Part shown: positions 8,134-16,964 of the stretch, piece after piece
Numbering within the stretch: the first letter of the stretch is position 1
Layout of the letters: each line of letters opens with the position of its first letter
Assembly (NCBI RefSeq): GCF_041260665.1
Contig: NZ_JBGCCT010000013.1
Coordinates: 1-64,000, forward strand
Source: Catenulispora sp. GP43
GTDB lineage: Bacteria; Actinomycetota; Actinomycetes; Streptomycetales; Catenulisporaceae
Direction: 5' to 3'
Length of the DNA: 64,000 nucleotides
Program-made: the position numbers and the translations under genes
Notes under the pieces: model-generated
Database searches by the model: none
What the model was told of the DNA's origin: nothing
Seen by the model: only the letters and a program-made list of their open reading frames with translations

Positions 8134-9447
8134 CTACAACAGCGCCGTGTCCCCATGCGCACACGACGGCAGGTAGTACGTGCTCCCCGCGAACGAGGCG
8201 TTGTACCCGCCCAGCAACACCCCGACCGAGTCCAGCAGCCCCGGCGCCGTATTGCACGTCGCTCGCCCGCTGCTGTCCGTCTTGGCGCTGCACAGGAACT
8301 CGCCGCTGTCGTCCGTGAACGTGATCTTCTGCCCGACCACCGGCACCCCGTTGCTCGTCAGCGTCGCGTTCAGGCCGGCATCGCCCAGTGGCAGCAGCGT
8401 CAGCACCGCTGTGCCGGCGGTCAGTTTCGTCGGCAGGGGCTTGATCATCGACACCGCCAGGAACACCGGGTTCGTGCCGACGCCGATGGTGGCCGTCAGT
8501 GCGTCGGTGGCCAGGTTCACCGCCGACACGCTCGCCGCGCCGAAGTCGGCGACGTAGGCCGCGCCGCCGGTGGGCGCCACGGCCAGGGCGATGCCGTGCG
8601 GGGCCGCGCCGACGCTGAAGGTCGAGGTCATCGTCTCGGTCGCGGTGGTGACCACCGAGACCGTGCCGGAGCCGGCGTCGGTGACGTACACGGTGGAGCC
8701 GTCCGGGGTCACGGCGGCGCTGTGCGGGTTGGCGCCGACCTGCACCGTCGTGGAGACGGTGTCGGTCGCGGTGTCGATCACCGAGATCTGGCCGCTGCCG
8801 TAGTCGGGGACGTAGACGTGGGCGCCGTCGGGGGAGACCGCCAGGCCGACCGGGGTCTGGCCGACCGGGACCGCGGTGAGGACGGTGTCCGTGGCCGCGT
8901 CGATGACGGTGACCGAGGAGCCGCCGGTGTCGGCCGCGTAGACCCGCGAGCCGTCGGGGGACACGGCCAGGCCCTCGGCGCCGGGGCCGGCGGCGACGGT
9001 CGCCAGGACGGTGTCCGAGGTGGTGTCGATGACCGAGACGGTGCCGGCGATGTCGTCGCCGACGTACAGCCGGGTGCCGTCGGGGGACAGGGCCGCGGAC
9101 TGCGGCTGGCGGCCGACCGGGATGGTGGCCACGACCGCCGGCCCCGACGCGGCCTGGGTGTCGATGACCGACACCGCGTTCGAGCCGGAGTCGGTGACGT
9201 ACACCCGGTGGCCGTCGGCGGAGGCGGCGATGCCGGTGGGGGCGGTGCCGACCGGGACGGTGGCGACGACTGTCCGGCTCGCGGTGTCGATGACCGAGAC
9301 CGTGTTCGACGCCGCGTTCGCGACGTAGACGTAGGTCCCCGGCGGCAGGGGTGCGCCGGCTGCCTGGGTGGGGCTCGCGGTCAGGGCCGGCACGGCCAGC
9401 AGGCTGACGGCGAGCGCGGCGCCGGCACGGCGGGGGTGGGGGGTCAC
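8134..9447 (-). CDS. Secreted YVTN-family beta-propeller protein
   Basis: 437 residues from GTG 9447, chosen because GAAGGAG lies six bases upstream. An Ala-rich signal peptide ends near SPTQAAGA. Seven or so repeats of about 42 residues follow, each with YVAN/VSVIDT...VVATVPVG..P.G.A.SPDG..VYV, the YVTN beta-propeller signature. The last 100 residues form an Ig-like module (VPVVGQKITFTDDSGEFLC) with a Cys pair. Likely extracellular; these propellers are generally binding proteins rather than enzymes. It stands alone, followed by the decayed LRV gene. Confidence 0.85.
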   Translation of the reverse strand: MTPHPRRAGAALAVSLLAVPALTASPTQAAGAPLPPGTYVYVANAASNTVSVIDTASRTVVATVPVGTAPTGIAASADGHRVYVTDSGSNAVSVIDTQAASGPAVVATIPVGRQPQSAALSPDGTRLYVGDDIAGTVSVIDTTSDTVLATVAAGPGAEGLAVSPDGSRVYAADTGGSSVTVIDAATDTVLTAVPVGQTPVGLAVSPDGAHVYVPDYGSGQISVIDTATDTVSTTVQVGANPHSAAVTPDGSTVYVTDAGSGTVSVVTTATETMTSTFSVGAAPHGIALAVAPTGGAAYVADFGAASVSAVNLATDALTATIGVGTNPVFLAVSMIKPLPTKLTAGTAVLTLLPLGDAGLNATLTSNGVPVVGQKITFTDDSGEFLCSAKTDSSGRATCNTAPGLLDSVGVLLGGYNASFAGSTYYLPSCAHGDTALL

Positions 9448-9631
9448 GCGGGCTCCTTCGGGTGGGCGGGGCGGGCTGAGCGTAGGCGCGAGGTGACTCA
9501 ACGCTCTGTTTTACCGCGCCCCGGGCCCGGATTCGAGGGGTCGGGCGCACGGGCAGGGAAAGCCCTGCGCCGACTTCCGCAAGAAGTCCGTACGGGCACT
9601 GACGAACTGTTGTTCCTCAGATGCCTGATAC

Positions 9632-10063
9632 CTACTCGTCGTCGACGCCCCGTACCCGCGTGAGCGCCAGCACGCTCCCGGCGAGTCCGATGAGGATGAC
9701 CGCGATCGCGACGCTCACCCCGCCGGCGCCGGTCCAGTACACGTCCTTCAACTCGATCAGCAGCGCCGCCTCGTCCACCACCAGCGCCAGCCCGATCCCG
9801 AACAGCAGCCCCATCCACGCGTGCCACTGCGGCGACCGCTCGACCACCCCGGCGGCCCCCACGCATATCAGGATCAGGATTCCCCACAGATAGTGGTGGA
9901 TGTGCACGCCGCCGGCCGTGATGTTCCCGAAGCCGCGCACATGCACATGGATGGCCCAGGTCAGCAGGCGGAGCCCGCCGAACATGACGGTGAACGACCA
10001 CCAGGCGAGCACGAGTCCGCGGCGGGTGGGGTGCACGTCCTTCAGGGTTCTGATGCGCGCCAT
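9632..10063 (-). CDS. Small integral membrane protein
   Basis: 143 residues from ATG 10063. Four hydrophobic segments are visible (LVLAWWSFTVMFGGLRLLTWA, YLWGILILICVGAAGVV, WMGLLFGIGLALVVDEAALLI, VSVAIAVILIGLAGSVLAL). A conserved-looking GGVHIHHYLWGI motif lies before segment two and HAWMGLLFGIG before segment three, a pattern seen in actinobacterial hypothetical integral membrane proteins. The histidine cluster could bind metal. Function unknown. It sits 36 bases upstream of the end of the mobA-like gene... on the same strand, downstream of it. Confidence 0.7.
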   Translation of the reverse strand: MARIRTLKDVHPTRRGLVLAWWSFTVMFGGLRLLTWAIHVHVRGFGNITAGGVHIHHYLWGILILICVGAAGVVERSPQWHAWMGLLFGIGLALVVDEAALLIELKDVYWTGAGGVSVAIAVILIGLAGSVLALTRVRGVDDE

Positions 10064-10099
10064 CAGCGTCCTTCGTCCGTGAGCGTGAGGTGTTACCGC

Positions 10100-10720
10100 T
10101 CAGTCAAGCAGCATCAGGTCCTCGGGTACATCGATGTCGGCCAGCGATCCCCGGCAGGGCACGGCCAGCACCTCGCGCCGCGCCAGGAAGTCCCGCGCGC
10201 CCCGGTCGCCCACGGCCGCGGCCGACGCCTCGGGCCAGTGCCGCGCCGCGATGAGGACCGGATGGCCGCGCCGGCCCTGATACGTCGCGGCGGCGACTTC
10301 CGCGCCGGAGGCGATGACCGCGCCGACCGCCTCGGCCGTGACGAAAGGCTGATCCACCAACAGGATCACGGCCGCGTCGCACGAGTCCGGCACCGCCGCC
10401 AACCCCGCGCGCAACGACGATCCCATGCCGCTCGCCCAATCCTGGTTCACCGCGACGACGCAATCGGTCAAGTCTGCTCGACGCTGTACCTCGGGGGCCT
10501 GCGCGCCGAGCACCACGACCACCGACCGGCAGCCGCCGGCGCGCGCCGTCCGAACCGCGCGCTCGACCAGCAGCTCGCCGCCATGGGTCAGCAGCGCTTT
10601 CGGGCGCCCGCCGAGCCGCCGCCCGCCGCCGGCCGCCAGAATCACTGCGGCGATTTGAGCTTCCAGGGCTTCTACGGCTTCTACGGCTTCTACGGCTTCC
10701 ACGGATTCCACGGATTCCAC
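10100..10720 (-). CDS. MobA-like molybdenum cofactor nucleotidyltransferase
   Basis: 206 residues from GTG 10720, five bases after the pucR stop; longer starts would lie inside pucR. The N-terminus is a short Val-Glu-Ala/Ser repeat encoded by 9-base DNA repeats. The enzyme proper starts AAVILAAGGGRRLGGRPKAL, the nucleotide-binding signature of the MobA/MocA family, with LVDQPFVTAEAV as the metal-binding DQP segment and GRRGHPVLI as substrate loop. It resembles Bacillus PucB and MocA, which add a cytidine nucleotide to molybdopterin for xanthine dehydrogenase. Coupling to pucR and proximity to the xanthine dehydrogenase genes fit that role. Confidence 0.85.
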   Translation of the reverse strand: MESVESVEAVEAVEAVEALEAQIAAVILAAGGGRRLGGRPKALLTHGGELLVERAVRTARAGGCRSVVVVLGAQAPEVQRRADLTDCVVAVNQDWASGMGSSLRAGLAAVPDSCDAAVILLVDQPFVTAEAVGAVIASGAEVAAATYQGRRGHPVLIAARHWPEASAAAVGDRGARDFLARREVLAVPCRGSLADIDVPEDLMLLD

Positions 10721-10725
10721 GGCGT
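10664..10725 (-). repeat. 9-base tandem repeat at the pucR/mobA junction
   Basis: About seven copies of a 9-base unit (plus strand TACGGCTTC or CACGGATTC) lie between the pucR stop and the nucleotidyltransferase domain. Read on the minus strand they encode Val-Glu-Ser then Val-Glu-Ala units. Several copies on the pucR side contain GTG start codons in frame, so a change in repeat number would change the start region of the cofactor gene. Confidence 0.8.
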
Positions 10726-12270
10726 CTATCGCAGCCGAAGCGCCAGGAACAGATCCACCTGCGTCTCCAGTTCGGCCAGGCTCCGTCCCGTCAGCTCCTC
10801 GATCCGGGCGATCCGGTATCGCAAAGTATTGACATGGACGTGCATCTGCTCGGCGCACCGCGTCCAGGACGTGGAGCACGCCAGGAAAGCCTCCAGCGTC
10901 GCCTCCAGATCCGACCGGTGCAGCGCGTCGTAGGCCCGCAACGGCCCCAGCAGCCGGTCCCGGTAGGCCACCCGCACATCCTCCGGCAGCCCCGACAGCA
11001 GCAGCACGTGCGAGGCCAGCTCCTCATGCCCGATGACGCTCACCTGGTCGCTGCCGGCGCGCCCGATCCGCAGCGCGTGCCGGGCCTCCTCGACGGTGGC
11101 CCGCAGCCCAGCCGCGCGCCGGCTGCCCACGCCGATCGCCAGCCGTCCCCGGCCGAGCCCCGCGGTCATGCCGGCGAGCAGGGTGCGCAGCTGCCCGGCC
11201 ACGTCCGGCGGGGGATGGGGGACCAGGGCCACGGCGTGGTCGTCGAACTCGGCGACCGGGACGTCGTGGTCGGTCGCCCCCTCGTGTGCCTCGCGCGGGT
11301 GTACCCCCGCGGCGGCGTCCTCCAGCAGGGCCCGCAGGATCGCTCCGGACTGGCCCGCGGGGCCGGCCAGCGCCACCGCCTGCACCTCGGTGTCCGATCC
11401 GGCGCCGACCAGGTCGGCGCGGGCCGCTATCTCGGCGGCGCCGCCGTCCTCGGCGACCAGGCGCACCAGTTCGGCGCCGAGCTGGCGCAGCGGTTCGCGG
11501 CGCGCGGCCAGCCGTTCGCGCTCGATCGCCAGCACCGCGGCGGCTTTGGTGGCCAGGGCCTGGCGCCGGGGGTCCCAGCGTTCGTAGTCGCCGTCGAAGA
11601 TCAGGTACCAGTCGGTCAGCGGTGAGCCGGAGCTGATCGCGAACACCGAGCGGCGGCGGATCCGGGCCGGGAGCTGGCCTGCGCGCAGCGTCTCGCGCAC
11701 CGTGGCCTCGGCCTCGGACGGCTTCATCGGCTCGTGCGAGGCGGCGACCGGCCGGCCGGCCGGGGTGAGCACCCAGCAGGGCATGCCCAGGTCGTGGGCG
11801 AGCAGGTCCAGGATCGGCGCCAGCGCGGTGCCGGCCGCCGAGGCCGAGGCCAGGCGGCCGTGGCGCTCCAGGATCGAGCCGATGTCGGCGGCCCGCTCCG
11901 CGGACAGCTGCCGCGCCAGGTGCTCGGTGAGGGTGGCGAAGGCCAGCTCGGTCGGCACCCGGAACAGCGGGGTGCGGTGCGCGCGGCAGGCCCGGATCAG
12001 ATCGCGCGGGATCGGCGCCCCGGAGGCGTCGCCGGCGGCCACGGCCGCGGCCCCGGCCTCGGCCACGGCCCGGGCGAACCGCTCGGAGTCCCGGGGCTCG
12101 CGCCGCCAGATCAGGCCGGTCAGCACCAGTTCGCCGCCGTTGAGATAGCGGCCGGGGTCCAGCAGGTCGGTGGTGGCGACCCAGCTGATCTCGCGCTCCA
12201 GCAGGGCGTCGGTGCCGGCGAGAAGTTCCAGGCCGGGCATCGGGGTCTCCAGCAGCTGGCGCAGTCGCAT
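10726..12270 (-). CDS. pucR: PucR-family purine catabolism regulator
   Basis: 514 residues from ATG 12270 with GGGAGGGG upstream. The N-terminal PucR domain (MRLRQLLETPMPGLELLAG, ISWVATTDLLDPGRYLNGGELVLTG) is followed by a middle region and a C-terminal helix-turn-helix of the PucR type: LEATLEAFLACSTSWTRCAEQMHVHVNTLRYRIARIEELTGRSL. Members activate or repress purine-use genes in response to purine or its breakdown products. It is divergent from the uraD operon, and a 10-base inverted repeat lies in the shared promoter region, so it is the likely pathway regulator. Confidence 0.93.
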   Translation of the reverse strand: MRLRQLLETPMPGLELLAGTDALLEREISWVATTDLLDPGRYLNGGELVLTGLIWRREPRDSERFARAVAEAGAAAVAAGDASGAPIPRDLIRACRAHRTPLFRVPTELAFATLTEHLARQLSAERAADIGSILERHGRLASASAAGTALAPILDLLAHDLGMPCWVLTPAGRPVAASHEPMKPSEAEATVRETLRAGQLPARIRRRSVFAISSGSPLTDWYLIFDGDYERWDPRRQALATKAAAVLAIERERLAARREPLRQLGAELVRLVAEDGGAAEIAARADLVGAGSDTEVQAVALAGPAGQSGAILRALLEDAAAGVHPREAHEGATDHDVPVAEFDDHAVALVPHPPPDVAGQLRTLLAGMTAGLGRGRLAIGVGSRRAAGLRATVEEARHALRIGRAGSDQVSVIGHEELASHVLLLSGLPEDVRVAYRDRLLGPLRAYDALHRSDLEATLEAFLACSTSWTRCAEQMHVHVNTLRYRIARIEELTGRSLAELETQVDLFLALRLR

Positions 12271-12367
12271 GGGTCCCCTCCCGGCTGGGGCGTTCGTTGA
12301 TCGAAGTGAGGCTACCTCCGCTCCGCGCAGCCTAGGAATGGTTTCTATACAGAGTCTTTGGAGGATC

Positions 12368-12414
12368 GTCCGAAACCCTGGTCGTGGGCGGACGGTCGCT
12401 TCATGGTTTCGGAC
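12368..12414. promoter_or_regulatory. Inverted repeat between pucR and the purine operon (candidate PucR operator)
   Basis: GTCCGAAACC (12368-12377) and its exact complement GGTTTCGGAC (12405-12414) flank 27 bases. A third partial copy GGTTTC is at 12340-12345 beside TATACA. The arms are roughly four helical turns apart, suited to a dimer of dimers or a looped complex. It lies 86 bases before the uraD start and is the only strong symmetric element in the divergent region 12271-12499. Confidence 0.55.
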
Positions 12415-12499
12415 CGTGGCCGCCGCACGGCCGGCGGCGCTTCACTCACCGTCGTGCCGCCGAGACGTCGACACACCACAGCCCGGAAAGGAGCCGCTG

Positions 12500-13030
12500 A
12501 TGCTCGACGATGCCCGCCGTGAGGCGGTGACCGCGCTCAACGCCTGGTCCGAGGACCAGGCCGAGCAGGAGCTGACGGCCTGCTGCGCCAGCCGCCGCTG
12601 GGCCGCCGCCCTGGCCGCCGGCCGGCCGTACGGCGGCTGGGCCGAGCTGGCGGCGGCCGCGACCGCCGGGATCAAGGCACTCCGCTGGTCCGACGTGCTG
12701 GAGGCGCTGGACGCCCACCCCCGCATCGGCGACCGCGCGGCGGGGAAGTCGCGCGAGGCCGAGTGGTCGCGCGCCGAGCAGTCCGCGGCGGCCTCAGCGG
12801 ACGCGGCCGTACTCGGCGCGTTGGCACGGGCGAACGTGGAGTACGAGCGCCGGTTCGGCCACGTCTTCCTGATCTGCGCCTCGGGGCGCCCGGCCGAGCA
12901 GATCCTGGCCGACGCCCGGCGGCGCCTGGGCAACGACGCGGCGGCCGAGCAGCAGGAGGTCCGCACCGAACTCGCCGGCATCGCGCTGCTGCGGCTGGAG
13001 CGCCTCGGCCAGGCCGGGGTCGGCGCATGA
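12500..13030 (+). CDS. uraD: OHCU decarboxylase UraD
   Basis: 176 residues from ATG 12500 with AAAGGAG upstream. The chain contains the family motif HPRIGD (residues about 74-79) whose His is the catalytic residue, preceded by ALRWSDVLEALDA and followed by YERRFGHVFLICASGRPAEQIL. It decarboxylates 2-oxo-4-hydroxy-4-carboxy-5-ureidoimidazoline to S-allantoin, the third step of urate breakdown, in the cytosol. First gene of the operon; its stop overlaps the uraH start as ATGA. Confidence 0.95.
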   Translation: MLDDARREAVTALNAWSEDQAEQELTACCASRRWAAALAAGRPYGGWAELAAAATAGIKALRWSDVLEALDAHPRIGDRAAGKSREAEWSRAEQSAAASADAAVLGALARANVEYERRFGHVFLICASGRPAEQILADARRRLGNDAAAEQQEVRTELAGIALLRLERLGQAGVGA

Positions 13031-13356
13031 GCCTGTCCACCCACGTCCTGGACGCCGTCGCCGGCCGCCCGGCCGCCGGCGTCCCGGTCCGCCTCGACGT
13101 GGCCCGCCCCGACGGCTGGCTCCCGGTGGCGCGCGAGCGCACCGATGCCGACGGCCGCATCCGCTTCGCCGCCGACCTGCTGGGCGGTCCGCACCGCCTG
13201 GTCTTCGACACGGCCGCCTACTTCGAGGCCGCCGGGGTCAGGGACTTCTTCTATCCCGAGGTCGCGATCGCCTTCGTGGTGACCGACCCGGACGCGCACC
13301 ACCACGTCCCGCTGTTGCTCAGCCCGTTCGCCTACTCGACATACCGAGGGAGCTAA
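13027..13356 (+). CDS. uraH: 5-hydroxyisourate hydrolase UraH
   Basis: 109 residues. The transthyretin-like fold is shown by LSTHVLDAVAGRPAAGVPV at the N-terminus and the diagnostic C-terminal tetrapeptide YRGS that separates these enzymes from true transthyretins. His in THVLD, Arg in the ERTDADGRI strand and His in HHHVPLL are positioned as the catalytic trio. It hydrolyses 5-hydroxyisourate made by uricase. ATGA overlap with uraD; uricase starts three bases after its stop. Confidence 0.95.
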   Translation: MSLSTHVLDAVAGRPAAGVPVRLDVARPDGWLPVARERTDADGRIRFAADLLGGPHRLVFDTAAYFEAAGVRDFFYPEVAIAFVVTDPDAHHHVPLLLSPFAYSTYRGS

Positions 13357-13359
13357 CCG

Positions 13360-14241
13360 ATGTCGATCGTCCTCGGGGACAACCGTTATGGCAAAGCGGA
13401 GAACCAGATCGTCCGGATCACCAAAGAGGGCCCGGTCCACCGGATCAAGGACCTGACCGTCTCGGTCGCCTTGTCCGGCGACCTGGACGCGACCCACCTG
13501 ACCGGTGACAACTCCGGCGTCCTGCCGACCGACACCATGAAGAACACCTGCTTCGCGTTCGCGCAGCGGCACGGCGCGGTCGAGATCGAGGAGTACGCGC
13601 TGCTGCTGGCCCGGCACTTCGTCGACTCCCAGCCGAGCATCGGCCACGCCCGCGTCGCGGTCGAGGAGCACGCCTGGGAGCGCATCGGCGAGGGCCCGCA
13701 CTCCTTCGCCCGCACCGGCGGCGGCACCCGGACCTGCACCGTCCACTACGACGGCACCGACGTCTGGGTGGTGTCCGGCCTGAAGGACCTGACCGTGCTG
13801 AACTCCACCGACTCGGAGTTCAGGGGCTTCGTCAAGGACGAGTACACGACGCTGGCCGAGGCCCACGACCGCATCCTGGCCACCGACATCCACGCGCAAT
13901 GGCGGCATTCTGGTGCATCGGGTGAATCCATCGAATCCGGCGACTGGGGCAAGTCCTACGAGCGTGCCAGGAACGCGCTGCTGGAGGCGTTCGTGCGAAC
14001 GCACAGCCGCTCGCTGCAGCAGACCCTGTTCGAGATGGGAACCCGGGTCCTGCAAGAGTGCCCGGAGCTGTGCGAGGTGCGGCTGAACCTGCCGAACAAG
14101 CACCACTTCCTCTACGACACGGCCCCCTTCGGCCTGGACAACCCGAACGAGACGTTCATCGCCGCCGACCGGCCCTACGGCCTGATCGAGGGCGACGTCC
14201 GCCGCGACGACGCCCCCGACGCCGGCCCCGCCTGGACCTGA
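13360..14241 (+). CDS. pucL: Factor-independent urate hydroxylase (uricase)
   Basis: 293 residues, close to the usual 290-310. Motifs include LGDNRYGKAENQIVRI with the catalytic Lys, GVLPTDTMKNT with the catalytic Thr, HARVAVEEHAWERI, SGLKDLTVLNSTDSEF, and the C-terminal NPNETFIAADRPYGLIE. The enzyme oxidises urate to 5-hydroxyisourate with O2 and no cofactor. The order uraD-uraH-uricase puts the three urate-to-allantoin steps together. The gene follows uraH by three bases. Confidence 0.96.
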   Translation: MSIVLGDNRYGKAENQIVRITKEGPVHRIKDLTVSVALSGDLDATHLTGDNSGVLPTDTMKNTCFAFAQRHGAVEIEEYALLLARHFVDSQPSIGHARVAVEEHAWERIGEGPHSFARTGGGTRTCTVHYDGTDVWVVSGLKDLTVLNSTDSEFRGFVKDEYTTLAEAHDRILATDIHAQWRHSGASGESIESGDWGKSYERARNALLEAFVRTHSRSLQQTLFEMGTRVLQECPELCEVRLNLPNKHHFLYDTAPFGLDNPNETFIAADRPYGLIEGDVRRDDAPDAGPAWT

Positions 14242-14260
14242 GAGCACACCGGAGCACCCT

Positions 14261-15133
14261 GTGGACTTCCTACGACCCGCCACCTGGGCCGAGGCGCTCG
14301 CCGTACGCGCCGGGCGGCCCGACGCGGTCCCGATCGCCGGCGGCACCGACGTCATGGTCGAGCTGAACTTCGACCGGCACCGGCCCGGCGCCCTGATCGA
14401 CCTGAACCGGATCGAGGCGCTGCACCAGTGGAGCCGCGAGCCCGACGGCACCGTCCGGCTCGGCGCGAGCGTCCCCTACACGCGCATCATCGACGAGCTG
14501 GGCCCGGTCCTGCCGGGCCTGGCCATGGCCTCGCGCACCGTCGGCTCGCCGCAGATCCGCAACCGCGGCGGCGTCGGCGGCAACCTCGGCGCGGCCTCCC
14601 CGGCCGGGGACACCCACCCGGTGCTGGTCGCCACCGACGCGGTCGTCGAGGTCGAGAGCGCGGCACGGGGCGTGCGCACGATCCCGGCGACCGAGTTCTA
14701 CCTCGGCGTCAAGCGCAACGCCCTGGCCCCGGACGAGCTGATCAAGGCGGTGCTGCTGGCCCCGAAGAAGGGCCCGCAGCAGTTCTCGAAGATCGGCACC
14801 CGCAACGCGATGGTCATCGCCGTGTGCTCCTTCGCCGTGGCGCTCGATGTCGGGGCCCGCAAGGTCGGCGCGGGCATCGGCTCGGCCGCCCCGACCCCGC
14901 GCCGGGCGTTCGAGGCCGAGGTGTTCGTCGCCGACGAGCTGCCCTGGGACCGCGCGGCCGGCCTCGACCCGCGCGTCGCCAGGCGGTTCGGCGAGCTGGT
15001 GGCCGCCGCCGCCGCGCCGATCGATGACGTCCGCGGCACCGCGGCCTACCGGCGGCACGCCCTGTCGGTGATCGCCCGCCGCACCCTGACCTGGGCCTGG
15101 AGCGAGTATCAGAGCAGCAAGGAACTGATATGA
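14261..15133 (+). CDS. pucC: Xanthine dehydrogenase FAD-binding subunit
   Basis: 290 residues from GTG 14261. MDFLRPATWAEALAVRAGRPDAVPIAGGTDVMVELN is the FAD-binding domain start, with PIAGGTD contacting the FAD phosphates; RTVGSPQIRNRGGVGGNLGAASPAGDTHP is the second FAD signature. The C-terminal CO_deh_flav_C domain covers about residues 170-285. It passes electrons from the 2Fe-2S subunit to NAD. It overlaps the next gene by four bases (ATGA), and the three subunits are separate genes as in Bacillus pucCDE. Confidence 0.93.
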   Translation: MDFLRPATWAEALAVRAGRPDAVPIAGGTDVMVELNFDRHRPGALIDLNRIEALHQWSREPDGTVRLGASVPYTRIIDELGPVLPGLAMASRTVGSPQIRNRGGVGGNLGAASPAGDTHPVLVATDAVVEVESAARGVRTIPATEFYLGVKRNALAPDELIKAVLLAPKKGPQQFSKIGTRNAMVIAVCSFAVALDVGARKVGAGIGSAAPTPRRAFEAEVFVADELPWDRAAGLDPRVARRFGELVAAAAAPIDDVRGTAAYRRHALSVIARRTLTWAWSEYQSSKELI

Positions 15134-15603
15134 GAGTGACCTTCACCGTGAACGGCCGGCGCGCCGAGGCCGACGACGTCTGGGAGGGCGAGAGCCTGCT
15201 GTACGTCCTGCGCGAACGGGTCGGCCTGCCCGGCTCGAAGAACGCCTGCGAGCAGGGCGAATGCGGGTCCTGCACGGTGTACCTCGACGGCGTTCCGGTG
15301 TGCTCCTGCCTGGTGGCCGCCGGCCAGGTGCAGGACCGCGAGGTCCGCACCGTCGAAGGACTCGCCGACGGCGACCGCCTGGACCCGGTCCAGGCCTGCT
15401 TCATCAAGGCCGGAGCCGTCCAGTGCGGCTTCTGCACGCCGGGCCTGCTGGTCCAGGCGCACGCGCTCATCGAGCGCAACCCCGCTCCGTCGGACCCGGA
15501 GATCCGGGAGGCCCTGGCCGGGAACCTGTGCCGCTGCACGGGCTACGAGAAGATCCTCGACGCCGTCCGCGAGGCGGCCGCTACGAAGGCCGGTGTGGCA
15601 TGA
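15130..15603 (+). CDS. pucE: Xanthine dehydrogenase 2Fe-2S subunit
   Basis: 157 residues. Two clusters are evident: the plant-ferredoxin-type CEQGECGSCTVYLDG with the fourth Cys in VCSCLV, and the C-terminal CGFCTPGLL...CRCTGYE helical cluster. These eight cysteines carry electrons from the molybdenum centre to FAD. Overlaps both neighbours by four bases, so all three reading frames are translationally coupled. Confidence 0.94.
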   Translation: MRVTFTVNGRRAEADDVWEGESLLYVLRERVGLPGSKNACEQGECGSCTVYLDGVPVCSCLVAAGQVQDREVRTVEGLADGDRLDPVQACFIKAGAVQCGFCTPGLLVQAHALIERNPAPSDPEIREALAGNLCRCTGYEKILDAVREAAATKAGVA

Positions 15604-16964
15604 GCACGCTCGTCGTCCAGAACGCCGCGATCGCCACGGTCGACGCCGCCGCCACCGAATACGACTCCGGACACGTCGTCGTCGAGGGCGGCCGGATCAC
15701 CGCCGTCGGAGCGGGACCGGCCCCGCGGGTCCAGGGTGCGCACGTGGTCGACGGCACCGGCTGCCTGGTCACCCCGGGCCTGGTCAACACCCACCACCAC
15801 CTCTACCAGTGGATCACCCGCGGGCTGGCCCAGGACGCGGCGCTGTTCGGCTGGCTGGTCGAGCTGTACCCGATCTGGGCGCGGCTGACCGAGGACACCC
15901 TGGGTGCCGCAGCCCGCGGCGGCCTGGCCTGGCTGGCCAAGACCGGCTGCACCACCTCCGCCGACCACCACTACGTCTTCCCACGTGCCGGCGGCGACCT
16001 GCTCGGCGCGGAGATCGAGGCGGCCCGCCAGATCGGATTGCGGTTCCAGCCCACGCGCGGCTCGATGGACCGCGGCGTCTCCGACGGCGGGCTGCCGCCG
16101 GACGAGGTGGTGGAGCGTCTCGACGACATCCTGGTCGCCAGCCAGGACGCGATCGCCCGCCACCACGACCCGTCGTTCGACTCGATGCTGCGCGTCGGCC
16201 TGGCGCCGTGCTCGCCGTTCTCGGTGAGCTCGGACCTGATGGTGCAAAGCGCCTCCCTGGCCCGCGAGCACGGCGTCCGGCTGCACACCCACCTGGCCGA
16301 GACCCTCGACGAGGAGGAGTTCTGCCTGGCCACCCACGGCTGCACGCCGGCCGAATACGCCGACAAGCTCGGCTGGCTCGGCCCGGACGTGTGGCTGGCG
16401 CACTGCGTGCACCTGTCGGACTCGGCCATCCGCCGCTTCGCCGACACCGGCACCGGCACCGCGCACTGCGCCTCCTCCAACGCGCGCCTGGGCTCCGGCC
16501 ACGCGCGCATCAAGGACCTGCTGGCCGCCGGAGCGCCCGTCGGCCTCGGCGTGGACGGCGCGGCCTCGCAGGAGTCGGGGATGCTCGTGGAGGAGCTGCG
16601 GCAGTCGATGTACATCTCGCGGCTGCGCGCCCTGTCCTCCGACCCGGCCGAGGCGCTGAACGCCCGGGCCTCGCTGCGCCTGGGGACCATCGGCGGCGCG
16701 CAGGTGCTGGGCCGCGAGGCCGAGATCGGCTCGCTGGAGGTCGGCAAGCTCGGCGACCTCGCGGTCTGGGACCTGAACGGCCTCGGCCACGCCGACATCG
16801 CCGATCCGGTCGCCGCCCTGGTCTTCGGTCCGCCGGCGCCGCTGCGGGTGCTGGCGGTCGGCGGGAAGCCGGTCGTCGAGGACGGGACGCTGCTCACTGC
16901 CGACGAGAACGCGCTTGCCCGCGAGTGCCGCGCTGCTGCCCGCTCCCTGATGGAGGCGTCCTGA
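15600..16964 (+). CDS. 8-oxoguanine deaminase / guanine deaminase family amidohydrolase
   Basis: 454 residues from ATG 15600. Metal-binding and catalytic elements of the amidohydrolase superfamily are present: NTHHHLYQWITRG, HTHLAETLDEEEF, WLAHCVHLSD, GTAHCASSNARLGSG and GLGVDGAASQES. The length and the NTHHHLYQ and SSNARLGSG motifs fit the 8-oxoguanine deaminase group, which often also accepts guanine or isocytosine. It would turn guanine-type purines into xanthine or urate for the pathway. It is inserted between the small and large xanthine dehydrogenase genes, with a four-base overlap at its start. Confidence 0.87.
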   Translation: MSTLVVQNAAIATVDAAATEYDSGHVVVEGGRITAVGAGPAPRVQGAHVVDGTGCLVTPGLVNTHHHLYQWITRGLAQDAALFGWLVELYPIWARLTEDTLGAAARGGLAWLAKTGCTTSADHHYVFPRAGGDLLGAEIEAARQIGLRFQPTRGSMDRGVSDGGLPPDEVVERLDDILVASQDAIARHHDPSFDSMLRVGLAPCSPFSVSSDLMVQSASLAREHGVRLHTHLAETLDEEEFCLATHGCTPAEYADKLGWLGPDVWLAHCVHLSDSAIRRFADTGTGTAHCASSNARLGSGHARIKDLLAAGAPVGLGVDGAASQESGMLVEELRQSMYISRLRALSSDPAEALNARASLRLGTIGGAQVLGREAEIGSLEVGKLGDLAVWDLNGLGHADIADPVAALVFGPPAPLRVLAVGGKPVVEDGTLLTADENALARECRAAARSLMEAS

